Shown here one piece after another: positions 25,901 through 34,328 of a stretch of 64,000 nucleotides of DNA. Both the position numbers and the translations under genes were made by a program. Origin of the DNA: Gonocerus acuteangulatus (lineage: Eukaryota; Arthropoda; Insecta; Hemiptera; Coreidae); contig OX328131.1 of the NCBI GenBank assembly GCA_946811695.1, forward strand, positions 8,238,326 to 8,302,325. Reading direction: 5' to 3'. Position 1 is the first letter of the stretch; the number at the start of each line of letters is the position of its first letter. The notes beneath the pieces are model-generated. The model saw nothing but the letters and a program-made list of their open reading frames with translations. It was not told the DNA's origin and ran no database searches.

Positions 25901-27430
25901 AGTTGTGAAGTATCTAATTATTTCTTTACCTGTTAAATGTGGAAAATAAGTGATTGATTGCAAAAACGTAAACAACATCCTTAAATACTGTGATGGACCG
26001 TAAACAAATATTAAAATTAAAAAAAAAAAATATCATCACATATAACCTCGCAAGGAAATGGATAAGACCTACATAAAACTTAATGCGTTCAAAATATTAC
26101 ATCAAATTGTCAGAAGTAGTTTGTTTATGACGAAATATTTAGTAATATCCATTTAACAGGCTAAGTAATAAATTCAGTTTATTTATACGTGACAAAAAAC
26201 TCCTAAACATTGCGTACTTTTAGTTCCTCGAGACTGCCTTGAAGATTTAGGAGGCGGATGTTTGTAGGTTGTTGATTTTAAAGCAATCCCAGCGGCCGCG
26301 TGTTGAGCCTTCTTAATACTTGCTCCTTCGGCAGTGTATTCTTCATTTCCAAGTTTAAGAGTGACTGTAAACTTTTTCTTGTGTGGAGGCCCATCTTCGC
26401 TTGTCAGCCTGTACTGGTGTTCAATCTAAAACAATCAAAATACCAAATAAGGATCAATGAATAAACATAAATTAGAAAAATGCCAATTATTGTAAAAGCT
26501 GAACCATTAAAAAAAAAAAAAAAAAAAAATCATCAAAATTAAAAGTATTGATTAACCCAAAGCTTACTAGAACAAGGCTTATTGAAAACAAAATTCCCTT
26601 GATGTAAGCTATTTAGATACAAAATCTATTATTAAGTGAAACTCTGCAGAGTCAAGATTATAGAAGGCTGCTGTCAAGACTCCTGAAGGGAGATAGCTAT
26701 GCGAGACAGAGCCAGGATTGTAGTAGCTGCTGAGGAGGACTGAGCGTGCTGTGTCATGATTATAATAGACTGCTATGGAAGGCAGAATAAGGATAGGAGT
26801 AGACTGCTGTGGAAGGCTGAGCCTGCTGTGCCAATATTACAGTAGGCTGCTATCAATTTCTGAGTCCCCTGAGACAAGATTGCAATAGCTGATATGGAAG
26901 GAACAGCCAGGATTGGAGTAGACTGCTGTGCCAAAACTACAGTAGGTTTCTATCAATGTCTGAGTCCCCTGAGACAAGATTCTAATAGACTGATATGGAA
27001 CGAACAGTCAGGATAGTAGTAGACTGCTGTGCCAAGATTACAGTAGGCTGCTGTGGAAGTCTTAGCCCTGCTAAACCTAGATTACAATAAACTGCTATGG
27101 AAGTCATAGACCTTTGTGTCAAGATTATAACAGGCTGCTTTGGAACCAAGATTTTTATTTTAAAAATTTTACATTTCTAAAAAAAAACCATCTAAGACAG
27201 CAATACCTGCTAATATGTAAAAAAAATATATATATCATTATTTATTTTGAAATATGTACCTTGTTATACCGTGCCAATTCATTGACAAGGCACATAGGAG
27301 TTTTTTCCTTGCCCAAGGTGGATGACTGGTTGGGCTCAGAAGTAGCTGGTTCTTCTTGATTGGTCTGGCTTCCTGGCGCGGAGCCCTCGCTGTCACCCCC
27401 CACAGCAACAGGGGTGCTCCCTGCCATCAT
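5163..27430 (-). CDS. stau: Double-stranded RNA-binding protein Staufen, 13 coding exons
   Basis: Staufen binds structured RNA through dsRBDs and acts in mRNA localisation, translation control and decay in the cytoplasm. Coding exons, 5' to 3': 27430-27260, 26425-26218, 25265-25138, 20785-20599, 18822-18626, 16465-16295, 15107-14958, 12139-11948, 11099-10985, 8876-8698, 7856-7758, 6534-6425, 5217-5163. All junctions are GT-AG and phases agree, giving 653 residues. Five dsRBDs are visible at about residues 43-113, 130-223, 243-316, 366-443 and 540-625, with typical helix-2 signatures such as [38 protein letters not shown] and [16 protein letters not shown]; dsRBD5 ends [10 protein letters not shown] Gln-rich linker (about 443-467) lies between dsRBD4 and 5. 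dsRBD2 has the Staufen-typical insert with [12 protein letters not shown]. The start is the first of two tandem ATGs; any upstream exon seen in the window would be non-coding. Confidence 0.95.
5316..6056. mobile_element. TTAA-flanked MITE, family 1, intact copy
   Basis: Terminal inverted repeats TTAAGGGGTAATACTA and TAGTATTACCCCTTAA define a 741-bp element in the last Staufen intron. TTAA ends are typical of piggyBac-type targets. No transposase frame. Related fragments: 345-850 and 55075-55222. Confidence 0.8.
6142..6338. mobile_element. short foldback element with hammerhead-like core
   Basis: Arms GTTGGTCATGCGAAGGTAGA (from 6145) and its near complement ending ACCAACGG (6333) flank CTGATGA-A-GGTTCG...AAGCC-GAAAC (core 6264-6293, plus strand). 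The partner core on the other strand, beginning CGTTTTGGCTTGAAATTT on the plus strand (about 6241-6263), is decayed. It lies in the last Staufen intron. Confidence 0.55.
6830..6965. repeat. R1 repeat fragment
   Basis: Contains GAAGGCTTTGAGAGATAAGG and TATTTATCAATATTTAG, matching the reverse complement of the R1 block at 2.6 kb. Confidence 0.5.
7055..7720 (+). mobile_element. decayed element with degenerate hammerhead-like core
   Basis: A block including GACGACCAACGCTTC (similar to the tail of the 2215-2398 unit) and a degenerate core CCGATGA-A-GGCTTG...CAACCC-AAAAC at 7615-7644. A short protein-like frame beginning [15 protein letters not shown] at about 7104 is soon closed by a stop. Boundaries are not defined. 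It may be a longer relative of the 184-bp unit, but that is inference. Confidence 0.35.
8185..8526 (-). mobile_element. tRNA-derived SINE (family A), minus strand, with TSD
   Basis: Reverse-strand copy of the 435-731 SINE: the tRNA-like head GAGGTTAGCTCAGTGGTAGA is at the high-coordinate end and the A-rich tail at the low end (poly-A on plus, 8184-8201). The direct repeat ATGAATAAAAT at 8173-8183 and 8527-8537 flanks it. It lies in a Staufen intron. Confidence 0.8.
9258..9441 (+). mobile_element. tRNA-derived SINE (family B) with long poly-A tail
   Basis: Head GGGGTCTCCCGTGGTCTAGT resembles a tRNA-Glu-like A box; the body contains GGAATTTTCTCATCTCACGG and the element ends in about 54 A (9388-9441). 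A second copy with clear target duplication is at 35010-35188. A possible imperfect duplication here is not convincing. The very long homopolymer suggests recent insertion. Confidence 0.75.
9700..9734. repeat. (AT)n microsatellite
   Basis: Uninterrupted TA dinucleotide run of about 35 bp in a Staufen intron. Confidence 0.9.
10765..10890. repeat. imperfect inverted repeat (hairpin, about 120 nt)
   Basis: The arms TATAAAGTGTCAGACAGGCA and TGTCTGTCAGACACTTTATG pair across a loop of about 50 nt, with further pairing of GGCAATTTCAGT with ACTGAAATTCCCC. It could be a very small MITE; the loop is longer than in most animal pre-miRNAs. Confidence 0.5.
11335..11371. repeat. perfect 15-bp stem-loop
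   Basis: CTATGAGTGACTGCT (11335-11349) and its exact complement (11357-11371) flank a 7-nt loop inside a Staufen intron. Function unknown. Confidence 0.7.
12285..12651. mobile_element. TTAA-flanked MITE, family 2, copy 1
   Basis: Starts TTAACACGTTTGGGCCCAG and ends GGTCCTGAAAGTGTTAA, forming imperfect terminal inverted repeats within TTAA. It is homologous throughout to 52781-53189 and 54657-55016. No coding capacity; piggyBac-like ends. Confidence 0.8.
12690..12910 (+). mobile_element. foldback element with hammerhead-like core
   Basis: Inverted arms share AAACATAAAATTATTTACAG (12733 onward) and its complement (12840-12859). Beyond the right arm lies CTGATGA-G-GCAC-TAAAG-GTGC-GAAAC (12864-12889). 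The left arm holds a decayed mirror copy containing TTGATAAGGCAATAAACGTG on the minus strand. Confidence 0.5.
12997..13618. mobile_element. hAT-type MITE with GC-rich iterated interior
   Basis: Ends TAGTGTTGTGAAAGAGAGCG and GCTTTTAACAACACTA are inverted, flanked by ATCGTAAA (12989-12996) and ATTGTAAA (13619-13626), an 8-bp duplication with one mismatch. The interior repeats GAGCCTTGAAGGCTC-like palindromic units in both halves, giving a GC-rich island in AT-rich DNA. No transposase. Confidence 0.75.
13640..14165. repeat. R1 repeat copy, host of a truncated SINE
   Basis: Matches 2075-2790, without the 184-bp insert seen there, and ends near GAACGGGCTATAGT. It is interrupted at 13915-13979 by a SINE B tail. 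Confidence 0.6.
13915..13979 (-). mobile_element. 5'-truncated SINE B tail with 13-bp TSD
   Basis: A poly-T followed by TTACGGCGCATCTACTTCTG, the reverse complement of the SINE B 3' end. It is flanked by the perfect duplication GCTTTGGCTTAGT at 13902-13914 and 13980-13992. Only the last few tens of bases of the SINE were copied, as expected from aborted target-primed reverse transcription. Confidence 0.8.
14341..14520 (+). mobile_element. 5S rRNA-derived SINE with perfect 12-bp TSD
   Basis: The first 120 bases follow eukaryotic 5S rRNA: GCCAACGGCC at the start, ATCACCGAAGTTAGGCAACG in the middle and GGGTGACCGATCATGTG near the end. A shared tail TAATAGCCCAATTGGTAATA and a short A-run follow. 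ATTTCTACCTTC at 14329-14340 and 14521-14532 is the target duplication. It is not a functional 5S gene, given diverged bases and the SINE tail. Confidence 0.85.
14777..14937 (-). mobile_element. 5S rRNA-derived SINE beside a Staufen splice donor
   Basis: Reverse copy: read on minus it has GTTGATCACTGAAGTTAGAC and the 5S-like sequence down to a tail ending in A (poly-T on plus). Direct repeats TTAATTCCATAAT (14764-14776) and TTTATTCCATAAT (14938-14950) flank it. The 5' end of the SINE lies about 20 bases from the exon edge at 14958, with only the duplication and the donor between them. Confidence 0.8.
15711..16194. mobile_element. pogo/Tigger-like MITE
   Basis: Left end AGTAGACTCTCCCTAATCTG and right end TATAAGGGAGAGACTGCT form terminal inverted repeats resembling those of pogo/Tigger elements. 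The interior matches 55405-55965. No transposase frame; it lies in a Staufen intron. Confidence 0.65.
16650..16678 (-). ncRNA. degenerate hammerhead-like motif
   Basis: On minus: TTGAAGA-G-GCACC-AAAA-GGGTGC-GAAAT. It has the same layout as the other copies, with the first core C changed to T. It lies in a Staufen intron. Confidence 0.4.
17198..17660. mobile_element. large foldback (palindromic) element with mirrored cores
   Basis: Arms of nearly 200 nt begin TTGTTGTTGTAGAAACG and end CGTTTCTAAAACAACAA, separated by about 70 nt around GTTTTGAGTCTGCTTCTGT. Each arm holds the motif TTGAAAA-T-GGCT-TATA-GCC-GAAAC or its variant (plus 17619-17643, minus 17213-17237). It lies in a Staufen intron; a transcript would form a long hairpin. 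Confidence 0.7.
17661..18520 (+). mobile_element. repeat element X, with internal tandem units of about 144 bp
   Basis: Starts GTCACGCAGGATCTGCATAA and ends near GAAAGTGCTAAAAA; homologous to 50178-51068. Inside are about four imperfect units beginning GTAAACCCCCCC and containing CCGATTTAGTTTATTTTTAC. The two ends share an inverted GCACTTTCCTC motif. No coding potential seen; class not identified. Head fragments lie at 19008-19035 and 60053-60150, a tail fragment at 33097-33160. Confidence 0.6.
19200..19720 (+). promoter_or_regulatory. possible solo LTR or promoter-like island
   Basis: A GC-richer block inside AT-rich intron DNA. TCTATAAAAAAAGGCC at 19429 resembles a TATA box in front of a C-rich initiation region. 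Open frames here on both strands lack domain signatures. It could be a retrotransposon LTR; no TG...CA borders or duplication could be assigned. Confidence 0.25.
20243..20300. repeat. pogo/Tigger MITE fragment
   Basis: AGAAACTCTCCCTAATCCAG followed by GTCGTCGGGACCAAGGTAC matches the terminal regions of 15711-16194 joined together, indicating an internally deleted copy. Confidence 0.45.
21470..21900. repeat. R1 repeat copy
   Basis: Includes GGCTTTGAGAGGTGAGGCAA and the inverted counterpart TGGCTAAGTATTGATAAA, ending near CTTATCTGAACAGGCTATAA. Confidence 0.55.
23085..23705. repeat. R1 repeat copy (compound)
   Basis: Begins TATAGCCTATTCATATAGAA and contains two partial copies of the R1 core, with TAGCCAAAGCTAAGGCTGAA and TAGCCAAAGCTAATGCTGAA. 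Confidence 0.5.
23793..24720. mobile_element. MITE of the CAGGGTGTCTAC family, with SINE C inside
   Basis: Left end CAGGGTGTCTACTACTTTTG matches the end of 48808-49436. Right-hand homology (CATGGTTTCAAAATTCATGA) lies at 24675. The internal segment AAATTATTTTC seen in other copies is partly replaced here, and a SINE C copy lies between. Confidence 0.45.
24035..24304 (-). mobile_element. tRNA-derived SINE (family C)
   Basis: On minus it begins GGAGGCCTAGTGGCCATGAG and carries a near-consensus B box in GTGGGTTCGATTCCCA. The body includes AAAAGGGTGGTAACCTATAG and the tail is A/T-rich. AAATAATAA-like direct repeats (about 24016 and 24305) may be the target duplication. A second full copy is at 61001-61213. 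Confidence 0.75.
26640..27145. repeat. degenerate minisatellite, about 58-bp unit
   Basis: Repeats of GATTACAGTAGGCTGCTGTG variants alternate with GGAAGGCTGAGCC and CTGAGTCCCCTGAGACAAGA in the first Staufen coding intron. Units are diverged and of uneven length. Confidence 0.65.
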
Positions 27431-27516
27431 CAATTGGCCTATAATAACATATGAATTTTGATTAATTTAAATATTTTATTACATACTGTACAATAAATAA
27501 TTTAATCCTTATACTG

Positions 27517-27846
27517 CTACGGACTGATATATCAGTCCTGAGGGAGAAGTGCCCCGGGTTCTACGGACTGATATATCAGTCCTGAGGGAGAAGTGCCCTG
27601 GGTGCTACGGACTGATATATCAGTCCTGAGGGAGAAGTGCCCTGGGTGCTATGGACTGATATATCAGTCCTGAGGGAGAAGTGTCCCGGGTGCTACGGAC
27701 TGATATATCAGTCCTGAGGGAGAAGTGCCCCGGGTTCTACGGACTGATATATCAGTCCTGAGGGAGAAGTGCCCTGGGTGCTACGGACTGATATATCAGT
27801 CCTGAGGGAGAAGTGCCCCGGATGCTACGGACTGATATATCAGTCC
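27517..27846. repeat. 44-bp tandem array, eight copies, each with an 18-bp palindrome
   Basis: The unit is CTACGGACTGATATATCAGT followed by CCTGAGGGAGAAGTGCCCTG and GGTG. The core GGACTGATATATCAGTCC is a perfect palindrome and is unchanged in all eight copies, while bases in the spacer vary. A ninth degenerate palindrome follows at about 27870. The array starts 80 bp upstream of the first Staufen coding exon. Confidence 0.9.
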
Positions 27847-28155
27847 GGCTTCTTTTGCACTTGGCTGCTACGAGATATTATATCAGTCCTTCTACTATTG
27901 CCATCTGTAGGCTGTTTATAGAAGCTGAAGTGTCCTTCAAACCGATAGGGGGTATAGGATTTTACTTTTGTCACTTTAGCTTCCAACTTTTCGGCCTACC
28001 TGTACGTATACCTGCTCTCCCCATTTTTTTACTGCCGAAAACCGTTGTTTCTCTTTACCTGGACTTTACCTTGTATATTTCTCCAGTAAATGTTGAGCTT
28101 TTCAAGTGAACAATTGTGTGTGTAAATATTTCTAAGAATTTATTCTAAACAAGAG

Positions 28156-28404
28156 TTGTTAGAACTTTTGACGGGTTTGAACGAAAGTGAAACGGATTTT
28201 TCTTCGGATGATGATGAGGGTTCTGATAATGTATCCCAAAATGTTTCTATTGGAGAAACGCCTGGAACAGGTGGAATGCAACGTACAAGAGAATTATCTT
28301 CTGAGGAAACATCGTGTGAGGAAAGTATTCAGGGGGAACTCCAGGCGCTAGGCTATCCCGCACCGCCGTACCATCTAGCCCTACGAGTATTACGCAGCCT
28401 ATAG
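28156..28404 (+). pseudogene. truncated piggyBac-like transposase N-terminus (candidate)
   Basis: The 82-codon frame encodes LLELLTGLNESETDFSSDDD and further acidic, Ser-rich sequence, as is common at the N-terminus of piggyBac-type transposases, and is closed by a stop before any catalytic domain. The start is not clear: no ATG opens the frame. The assignment rests on composition plus the upstream terminus, so it is weak. Confidence 0.35.
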
Positions 28405-28509
28405 GTTAAAAATGCTCCACGTTCTTGAAGATTATTGAGAAGAGACCATTGACATTCTAGGTTGCAAAGGAGATGTTTGTCAGAATTTGGTCATAAGTGT
28501 TATTTTATT

Positions 28510-28708
28510 TATTTATTTTTTTTTTTGTGTATGTTTAACAGTGTATCAACACTTTTGCTATTAACGCCGGGCTATCTGTAGGTTGCCGCCCTTTTATAAT
28601 GTCAACAGCACGTGTTTGGTCACCCATTCAGGTACTGGTCACGCCTGACGTTGCTTAACTTTGATGATCAACAGGAACCAGTGCACAAACGTGGCTATGG
28701 CCGTTGGC
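28510..28708 (-). mobile_element. 5S rRNA-derived SINE, minus strand
   Basis: Read on minus from 28708: GCCAACGGCCATAGCCACG, then GTTGATCATCAAAGTTAAGC and ACCTGAATGGGTGACC, matching 5S rRNA, then the family tail with AATAGCAAAAGTGTTGATAC. It is followed on plus by a TTAA MITE that begins 8 bp away. Confidence 0.8.
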
Positions 28709-28715
28709 ATTACTG

Positions 28716-28933
28716 TTAACTCTAGATTTACCAGACCTGGCACTGGTATAAATGTCAATAACAAAAAATATATTTGTTACCAATATATATAAAGTAACAT
28801 TAAGTTCATTAAATGTATTCTCTACTTACTTCTCATAACATCATTTAGGAAAGCAAATGTTATATGTAGTAGGAATTGTGAATTCAAATTGCTCGGCCAG
28901 TCAAAATGACTGGTCTCGTAAATCTAGTGTTAA
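28716..28933. mobile_element. 218-bp TTAA-flanked MITE, family 3
   Basis: Inverted ends TTAACTCTAGATTTACCAGA and CGTAAATCTAGTGTTAA within TTAA, with a subterminal palindrome CCAGTCAAAATGACTGG. Its size and ends fit a piggyBac-type MITE. Confidence 0.75.
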
Positions 28934-28939
28934 TAAAAC

Positions 28940-28971
<32 letters not shown>

Positions 28972-29082
28972 GAAGATTTATTTTTGTAAACATTTAAGCT
29001 TCATTTTCAATACTTTCTCAGAACTATGAGGAGAGAAAGAACTGATTGCTACATCAGTTCTTCCTATCTCATAACTCTACCT

Positions 29083-29111
29083 CTGAAGAAGGTTTGAAAC
29101 TCAAGCCAAAA
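29083..29111 (+). ncRNA. hammerhead-like motif (decayed)
   Basis: CTGAAGA-A-GGTTTG...CAAGCC-AAAAT, followed by AGCAAATATAAATC. The GAAA box is changed to AAAA. It is preceded by the hairpin AAAGAACTGAT...ATCAGTTCTT at 29037-29062. Confidence 0.45.
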
Positions 29112-29389
29112 TGTTAGCAAATATAAATCATTTTTATTTGTTGAAAATGTATTTTTATTAGCTCTCAAAACAATCCTTCGTACTCTCATTGGTAAATGAT
29201 CTCTTCTCAATATGAAATGTATTTTCTTGTCGTCACGTAGATGAAAAATGTCACGTAGATAAAAACAATTTATGATTTTAAACAGAGTTTTTATTACCAC
29301 TCCCAATTATTTAATTGGCTGGTCATTTTTTTTTTTTTTTTTTAACTATTTACATTGTGAGTCTAAGGAGATATCACACATCATTTCTC

Positions 29390-30235
29390 TAGCTCATGCT
29401 GAGTTTATGTGTAACAAAATACCCCTCACCATTTCTCTAGCTTGTCCTGTGAATGTATGTGTAACAAAATACCCCTCACCATTTCTCTAGCTTGTCCTGT
29501 GTTTGTATGTGTAACAAAATACCCCTCACCATTTCTCTAGCTTGTCCTGTGTTTGTATGTGTAACAAAATACCCCTCACCATTTCACTAGCTTGTCCTGT
29601 GTTTGTATGTGTAACAAAATACCCCTCACCATTTCTCTAGCTTGTCCTGTTTGTATGTGTAACAAAATACCCCTCACCATTTCTCTAGCTTGTCCTGTGT
29701 TTGTATGTGTAACAAAATACCCCTCACCATTTCTCTAGCTTGTCCTGTGTTTGTATATGTAACAAAATACCCCTCACCATTTCTCTAGCTTGTCCTGTTT
29801 GTATGTGTAACAAAATACCCCTCACCATTTCTCTAGCTTGTCCTGTGTTTGTATGTGTAACAAAATACCCCTCACCATTTTTCTAGCTTGTCCTGTGTTT
29901 GTATGTGTAACAAAATGCCCCTCACCATTTCTCTAGCTTGTCCTGTGTTTGTATGTGTAACAAAATACCCCTCACCATTTCTCTAGCTTGTCCTGTGTTT
30001 GTATATGTAACAAAATACCCCTCACCATTTCTCTAGCTTGTCCTGTTTGTATGTGTAACAAAATACCCCTCACCATTTCTCTAGCTTGTCCTGTGTTTGT
30101 ATGTGTAACAAAATAGCCCTCACCATTTCTCTAGCTTGTCCTGTGTTTGTATGTGTAACAAAATACCCCTCACCATTTCTCTAGTCGTCCTGTTTGTATG
30201 TGTTACAACATATAACTTGCCATTTCTCTAGATTG
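29390..30235. repeat. 50-bp minisatellite, about 17 copies
   Basis: The unit runs GTGTAACAAAATACCCCTCA, CCATTTCTCTAGCTTGTCCT and GTGTTTGTAT. Copies are nearly identical in the middle; a 46-bp variant lacking GTGT recurs at spaced intervals, and both ends are diverged, as expected from unequal exchange. Confidence 0.9.
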
Positions 30236-30795
30236 TCTGGTTTTTATGTTTGTAACAAAATATAACTCACTATTTTCTCTAGTTTATGTATCTCAAGAGA
30301 GATGATAGTTTCAAGAGACATAAGACTTCGTACATGGAGTTAAGGTCATGTGATAGGTGGTAAAAAAAAAAAAAAAAAATAATGTTTTAAGATTTTCCGA
30401 TTCTAAAAGACATTGAACAATCCTAAAGTGAACAGAAAATCATAATAGTAGAATCTATTTATAGGTACTCTTATCACTACTGAGATCAATTGATCAACCC
30501 TCATTAAACCGAACTTTATATTACTGATAACTTACGCTCCCTCAGCCCTAGTTTGGACAAGCTTAGATCTGGTCACCCAGCACTTGTAACTATGATTAAT
30601 CCATTGGCAGACAATCGCCGATAAAGCGGCTTTTAGTTTAAATTTTTTTCAATTTAGTGCCAGCGTCCCTGGAATAGTTTTAAACATTCCTACTAGATAC
30701 CAGGAGGACATAAAAAATAGACTGGGACATCTGGAGCTCATCTTTATCTGAGACACCAAAAACACCACTACTAGAGCAGTCTATGACATTCCCAG

Positions 30796-31827
30796 TAGAG
30801 ATGGGCATAATTTTATTTATAAATAAAAATACAAATTTATTCGTACTTCATATCTTTGTAAATAGGAATATAAATAAATTCGTATTCATAAGTGTGAATA
30901 CAAATAAATTCGTATTCATAAGTGTGAATACAAATTAATTTGTATTCACGTATATTAAATATAAAAATACAAATAAAATTTTATTCGCAAATTTTTCTGC
31001 GAATACAAATAAATTCACAGAAAAAATTGTAAATATTCACAAAAAATATGAACATTCACAAAAAAATCAAGTGATTACAAAAAAATTCATATTAACATAT
31101 ATAAATACAAATTTGTGATGTATGCAGCGTTATTCGTGGAGTTCTCGATTTCGTAGAAGGTAGAAAAATAATGTCTCTCCACTGTTTTTCAAAGTATTTA
31201 TTAGCAAAAGCTTTTCGAGAACATGGTTCTCATCGTCAGTGCATCTATTACTCCACCGGTAGTACTGCTAACAGCCTCTCCGAACAGGTGTGAGGTAATT
31301 TACCTCACACCTGTTCGGAGAGGCTGTTAGCAGTACTACCGGTGGAGTAATAGATGCACTGACGATGAGAACCATGTTCTCGAAAAGCTTTTGCTAATAA
31401 ATACTTTGAAAAACAGTGGAGAGACATTATTTTTCTACCTTCTACGAAATACAAATTTATTAACATTATAATTTGTGAATACAAATTTATTCACAAAAAA
31501 AATTATGAATTTATTCATATTAACAATAAGATTATATTCACAAATTATAATGTGAATACATTTTTATTCCTATATATTTTAATGTGAATTTTTTTTTAAT
31601 CACTTGATTTTTTGTGAATATTCACATTTTTTGATCATATTTACAACTTTTTCTATGAATTTATTTGTCTTCGCAGGAAAATTTGCGATTATTTGTATTT
31701 TTATATTTTATATACGTGAATTAATTCGTATTCACACATACAAATTTATTTATATTCGTATTTACAAATGTATGAAGTACAAATAAATTCGTATTTTTAT
31801 TTATAAATAAAATTATGCCCATCTCTG
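30796..31827. mobile_element. hAT-type MITE with perfect 8-bp TSD
   Basis: Ends TAGAGATGGGCATAATTTTA and TAAAATTATGCCCATCTCTG are inverted; ATTCCCAG at 30788-30795 and 31828-31835 is the duplication. The interior is AT-rich with iterated GAATACAAATAAATTCGTAT units. A foldback element occupies its centre. Confidence 0.85.
31115..31446. mobile_element. foldback retroelement unit with mirrored hammerhead-like cores
   Basis: Inserted in the hAT MITE and bounded by the perfect 12-bp repeat AAATACAAATTT (31103-31114 and 31447-31458). After an unmirrored 35-nt left end come two nearly perfect arms of about 145 nt meeting at GTAATTTACCTCACAC (31294). Each arm holds CTGACGA-T-GAGAAC-CAT-GTTCTC-GAAAA (plus 31359-31385, minus 31213-31239), followed by GCTAATAAATA. 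Confidence 0.75.
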
Positions 31828-31839
31828 ATTCCCAGGTAC

Positions 31840-33730
31840 CCTACCCTACTCTGGCTGTCTGCTTCCCACTCCTCATGCGTTACCTTACTTAGGGACAGAT
31901 CTTCAAGACTTCTACTGCTAATAGGATATGTTTCTAATCCTTTAAGTATTACAAAATATATATTGAGTGGTTAATTACTTATAGGACATATCGCACACTT
32001 GTTATTAGTTTATTTATCGTAAATTGTGACGGAAAAAACATACGTCTTTCCTTATCAGCGTTTTTTGGTGGATAACTCTTATCTTTTTATAGTTATGCTT
32101 TATTAATGGTTTAATTATTCCATAAATAATTCAATTATTTAATTCAAGAGGTTCTGTTTTATGTAACCATAGAACAATGTTGAATTAGCAATTGACGCTT
32201 TCTATTTTGTATGGATTTTTAATAGTTTCTTTTTTCATTGGTTGTAATTAAAAGTGTACTTTTCAGAAGACACTTAAATTATTTCGTTTCTGGATTGTTA
32301 TTCGGAAACACAAAAATCAATTTAACTACTTTTTTTTATAATTTATTCATTACCTATTTATTATTCTACCAACTGGACTAGTAAGTAGAATTACTCTACT
32401 ACTATAAATACTAGTCTGAACAATGTGTTTCTCTTAGGTAAACAAGCATAAATGTTTCAAAAGAAAATAGATTTTTTCAAAAATATTGGAATACAATTAT
32501 TTTTACTTTTTATTTTCATTTATAGTTACTATGTATCTGTGTTCAGCTGTAAATAACTCAATTTTATGTTTTTTTTCGATGATTATTATTTTATTAATGT
32601 AGATACCTAAATGTGTTGCGGGTTACCTATTCCTGCATACCCCAATGAACATGCACCGCTGCAACAGTATACCATGAAAATCGGAAGTACGATTTTTTTT
32701 TTTTTTTTTACGGTTCAAACTGTCTTATTTATTTAACTAGGCCTCCTATTAAAAGAAATCGGGCAATATACACATTTTAGAACCAACAGGGAATTTTTTC
32801 AGATGGACTGAATTGCCAATAGCGTCACTTCGTAACAAATTCTTCCACAATTCTTAGAGTTCTTCTATAATTGTGGCTAAAACAACATTTGAGTAATGTT
32901 TAAAAACTTTTTTCTACACAGTACGGCGATGATGTTCTATTCCTAAACTGGTTTCTTGCCAACGAGGAGTTTACTTACACACCAATGTGCGAATGAGTAC
33001 TTGTAACTTTTCACTAAACCAACTTACAAGGGGAGTGTGTGACGTGCCCCTCATCGATTCAAATGAAAATTTTTGTATGTGTAGTACTTAACTAGAAAAA
33101 GGTTCTGTCATGAGTGCAACCTCAATAGCTTCTTCCTTTGGAGGAAAGTGCTAAAAGAGCCCATTCAGAAAGAATGAAACAAGATTGAATTTCTTATTAA
33201 ATCCCTGAAGTTTGCTTACATACAATAAGAGAGGCAAAATCTAGAATTATTATTGGCATTAGATATATATTAGAAAATAGGGCTTCTAAATCTTGGAACA
33301 GCTATTGTAAAACACTAACAGAAGCTGCTTCATGATATAATAGCTGACTACCTGTGCTTCGGTTCAAACACACACGCACGCACGCGCACACACACAATAA
33401 AAATTACAATAATTGAGACATAATAAAAATAATAATAAGTTATTTAGGTCCAACTTATGATGTAGAAATAGATTTTCTTGCGACTCATAACTCATGTCAA
33501 CCCATAACTAAGTCCTTCAGGGCTCAATGTGATAAGAAGGTTATCCATTTGTGCAAGTCAAACAATCAAAAAATAACAAATTTTTGTGACGTCAAATTAG
33601 ATCCAGATACATAGAGTTCAAGTATTTTCAGAATAAATTTAGCAAAATACGAACAGTCAAATGCCAGAATTTAATCAAATAATCAATTAAATGATTTTAT
33701 TACCATTATCAAAAGTTGTTGAGATAAAAA
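31840..33730. other. gene-free stretch
   Basis: AT-rich with no gene found. A tail fragment of repeat X (GTGCAACCTCAATAGCTTCT) lies at 33117 and a short (CA)n at 33370-33396. Confidence 0.5.
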
Positions 33731-33736
33731 TATGCT

Positions 33737-34263
33737 GATAAGTAAAGATGGAATGGTGGGGATTCGGCTAAAGAAACCTCAATACGATTTTTGTTAAAAA
33801 AATCTATATTTAGGACGTTTCGACTACTCATTGGTAGCCTTCTTCAGCTAAAATGACAAGAAAAACATAAATTAATAGAATGAAAATCAATAGAAACTTA
33901 ACAAAAAAAGAAAAAAAAAGGCTATTTTATTGAAGTTTATATAAGTAAATAGGTGCTAATAATAATATTAATTAATTTTAACAAAGAAATAAGATACTAC
34001 ATACCAATGAAAATGCCGGAAGGCAGAGGAAGACCAAAGTTGACAGTTAAGTAACCATTGTGGAAGTGTCTAAGAAAAAAGGAATCTACCAGGGTATATG
34101 AAACTGAAAACAAACCAGGTGGCCTGTTTATGACATTTTATGACAGGAAAGGAGAAAAGGTGTTAATGGAAGGATACACAAGGGGCATGGGAAAAATACT
34201 AGGTGGGAGAGTTTTTGAAAAATATTCGCGTAAATAGGAGAAATGCCTTGTTTGTCAGTTTTG

Positions 34264-34328
<65 letters not shown>

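Larger units (their letters stand above)
27502..28430 (+). mobile_element. piggyBac-like element remnant
   Basis: A TTAA at 27502 is followed by TCCTTATACTGCTACGGACT, like a piggyBac-family terminus, then a palindromic tandem array (27517-27846) and a leader. A truncated open frame with an acidic N-terminus follows at about 28156-28404. No right end was found; a 5S-derived SINE follows at 28510. Confidence 0.5.

Noticed and set aside
27242..28430. CRISPR-like array (44-bp units)
   Set aside because: Units are contiguous without unique spacers, the genome is eukaryotic, and the array adjoins a piggyBac-like terminus.
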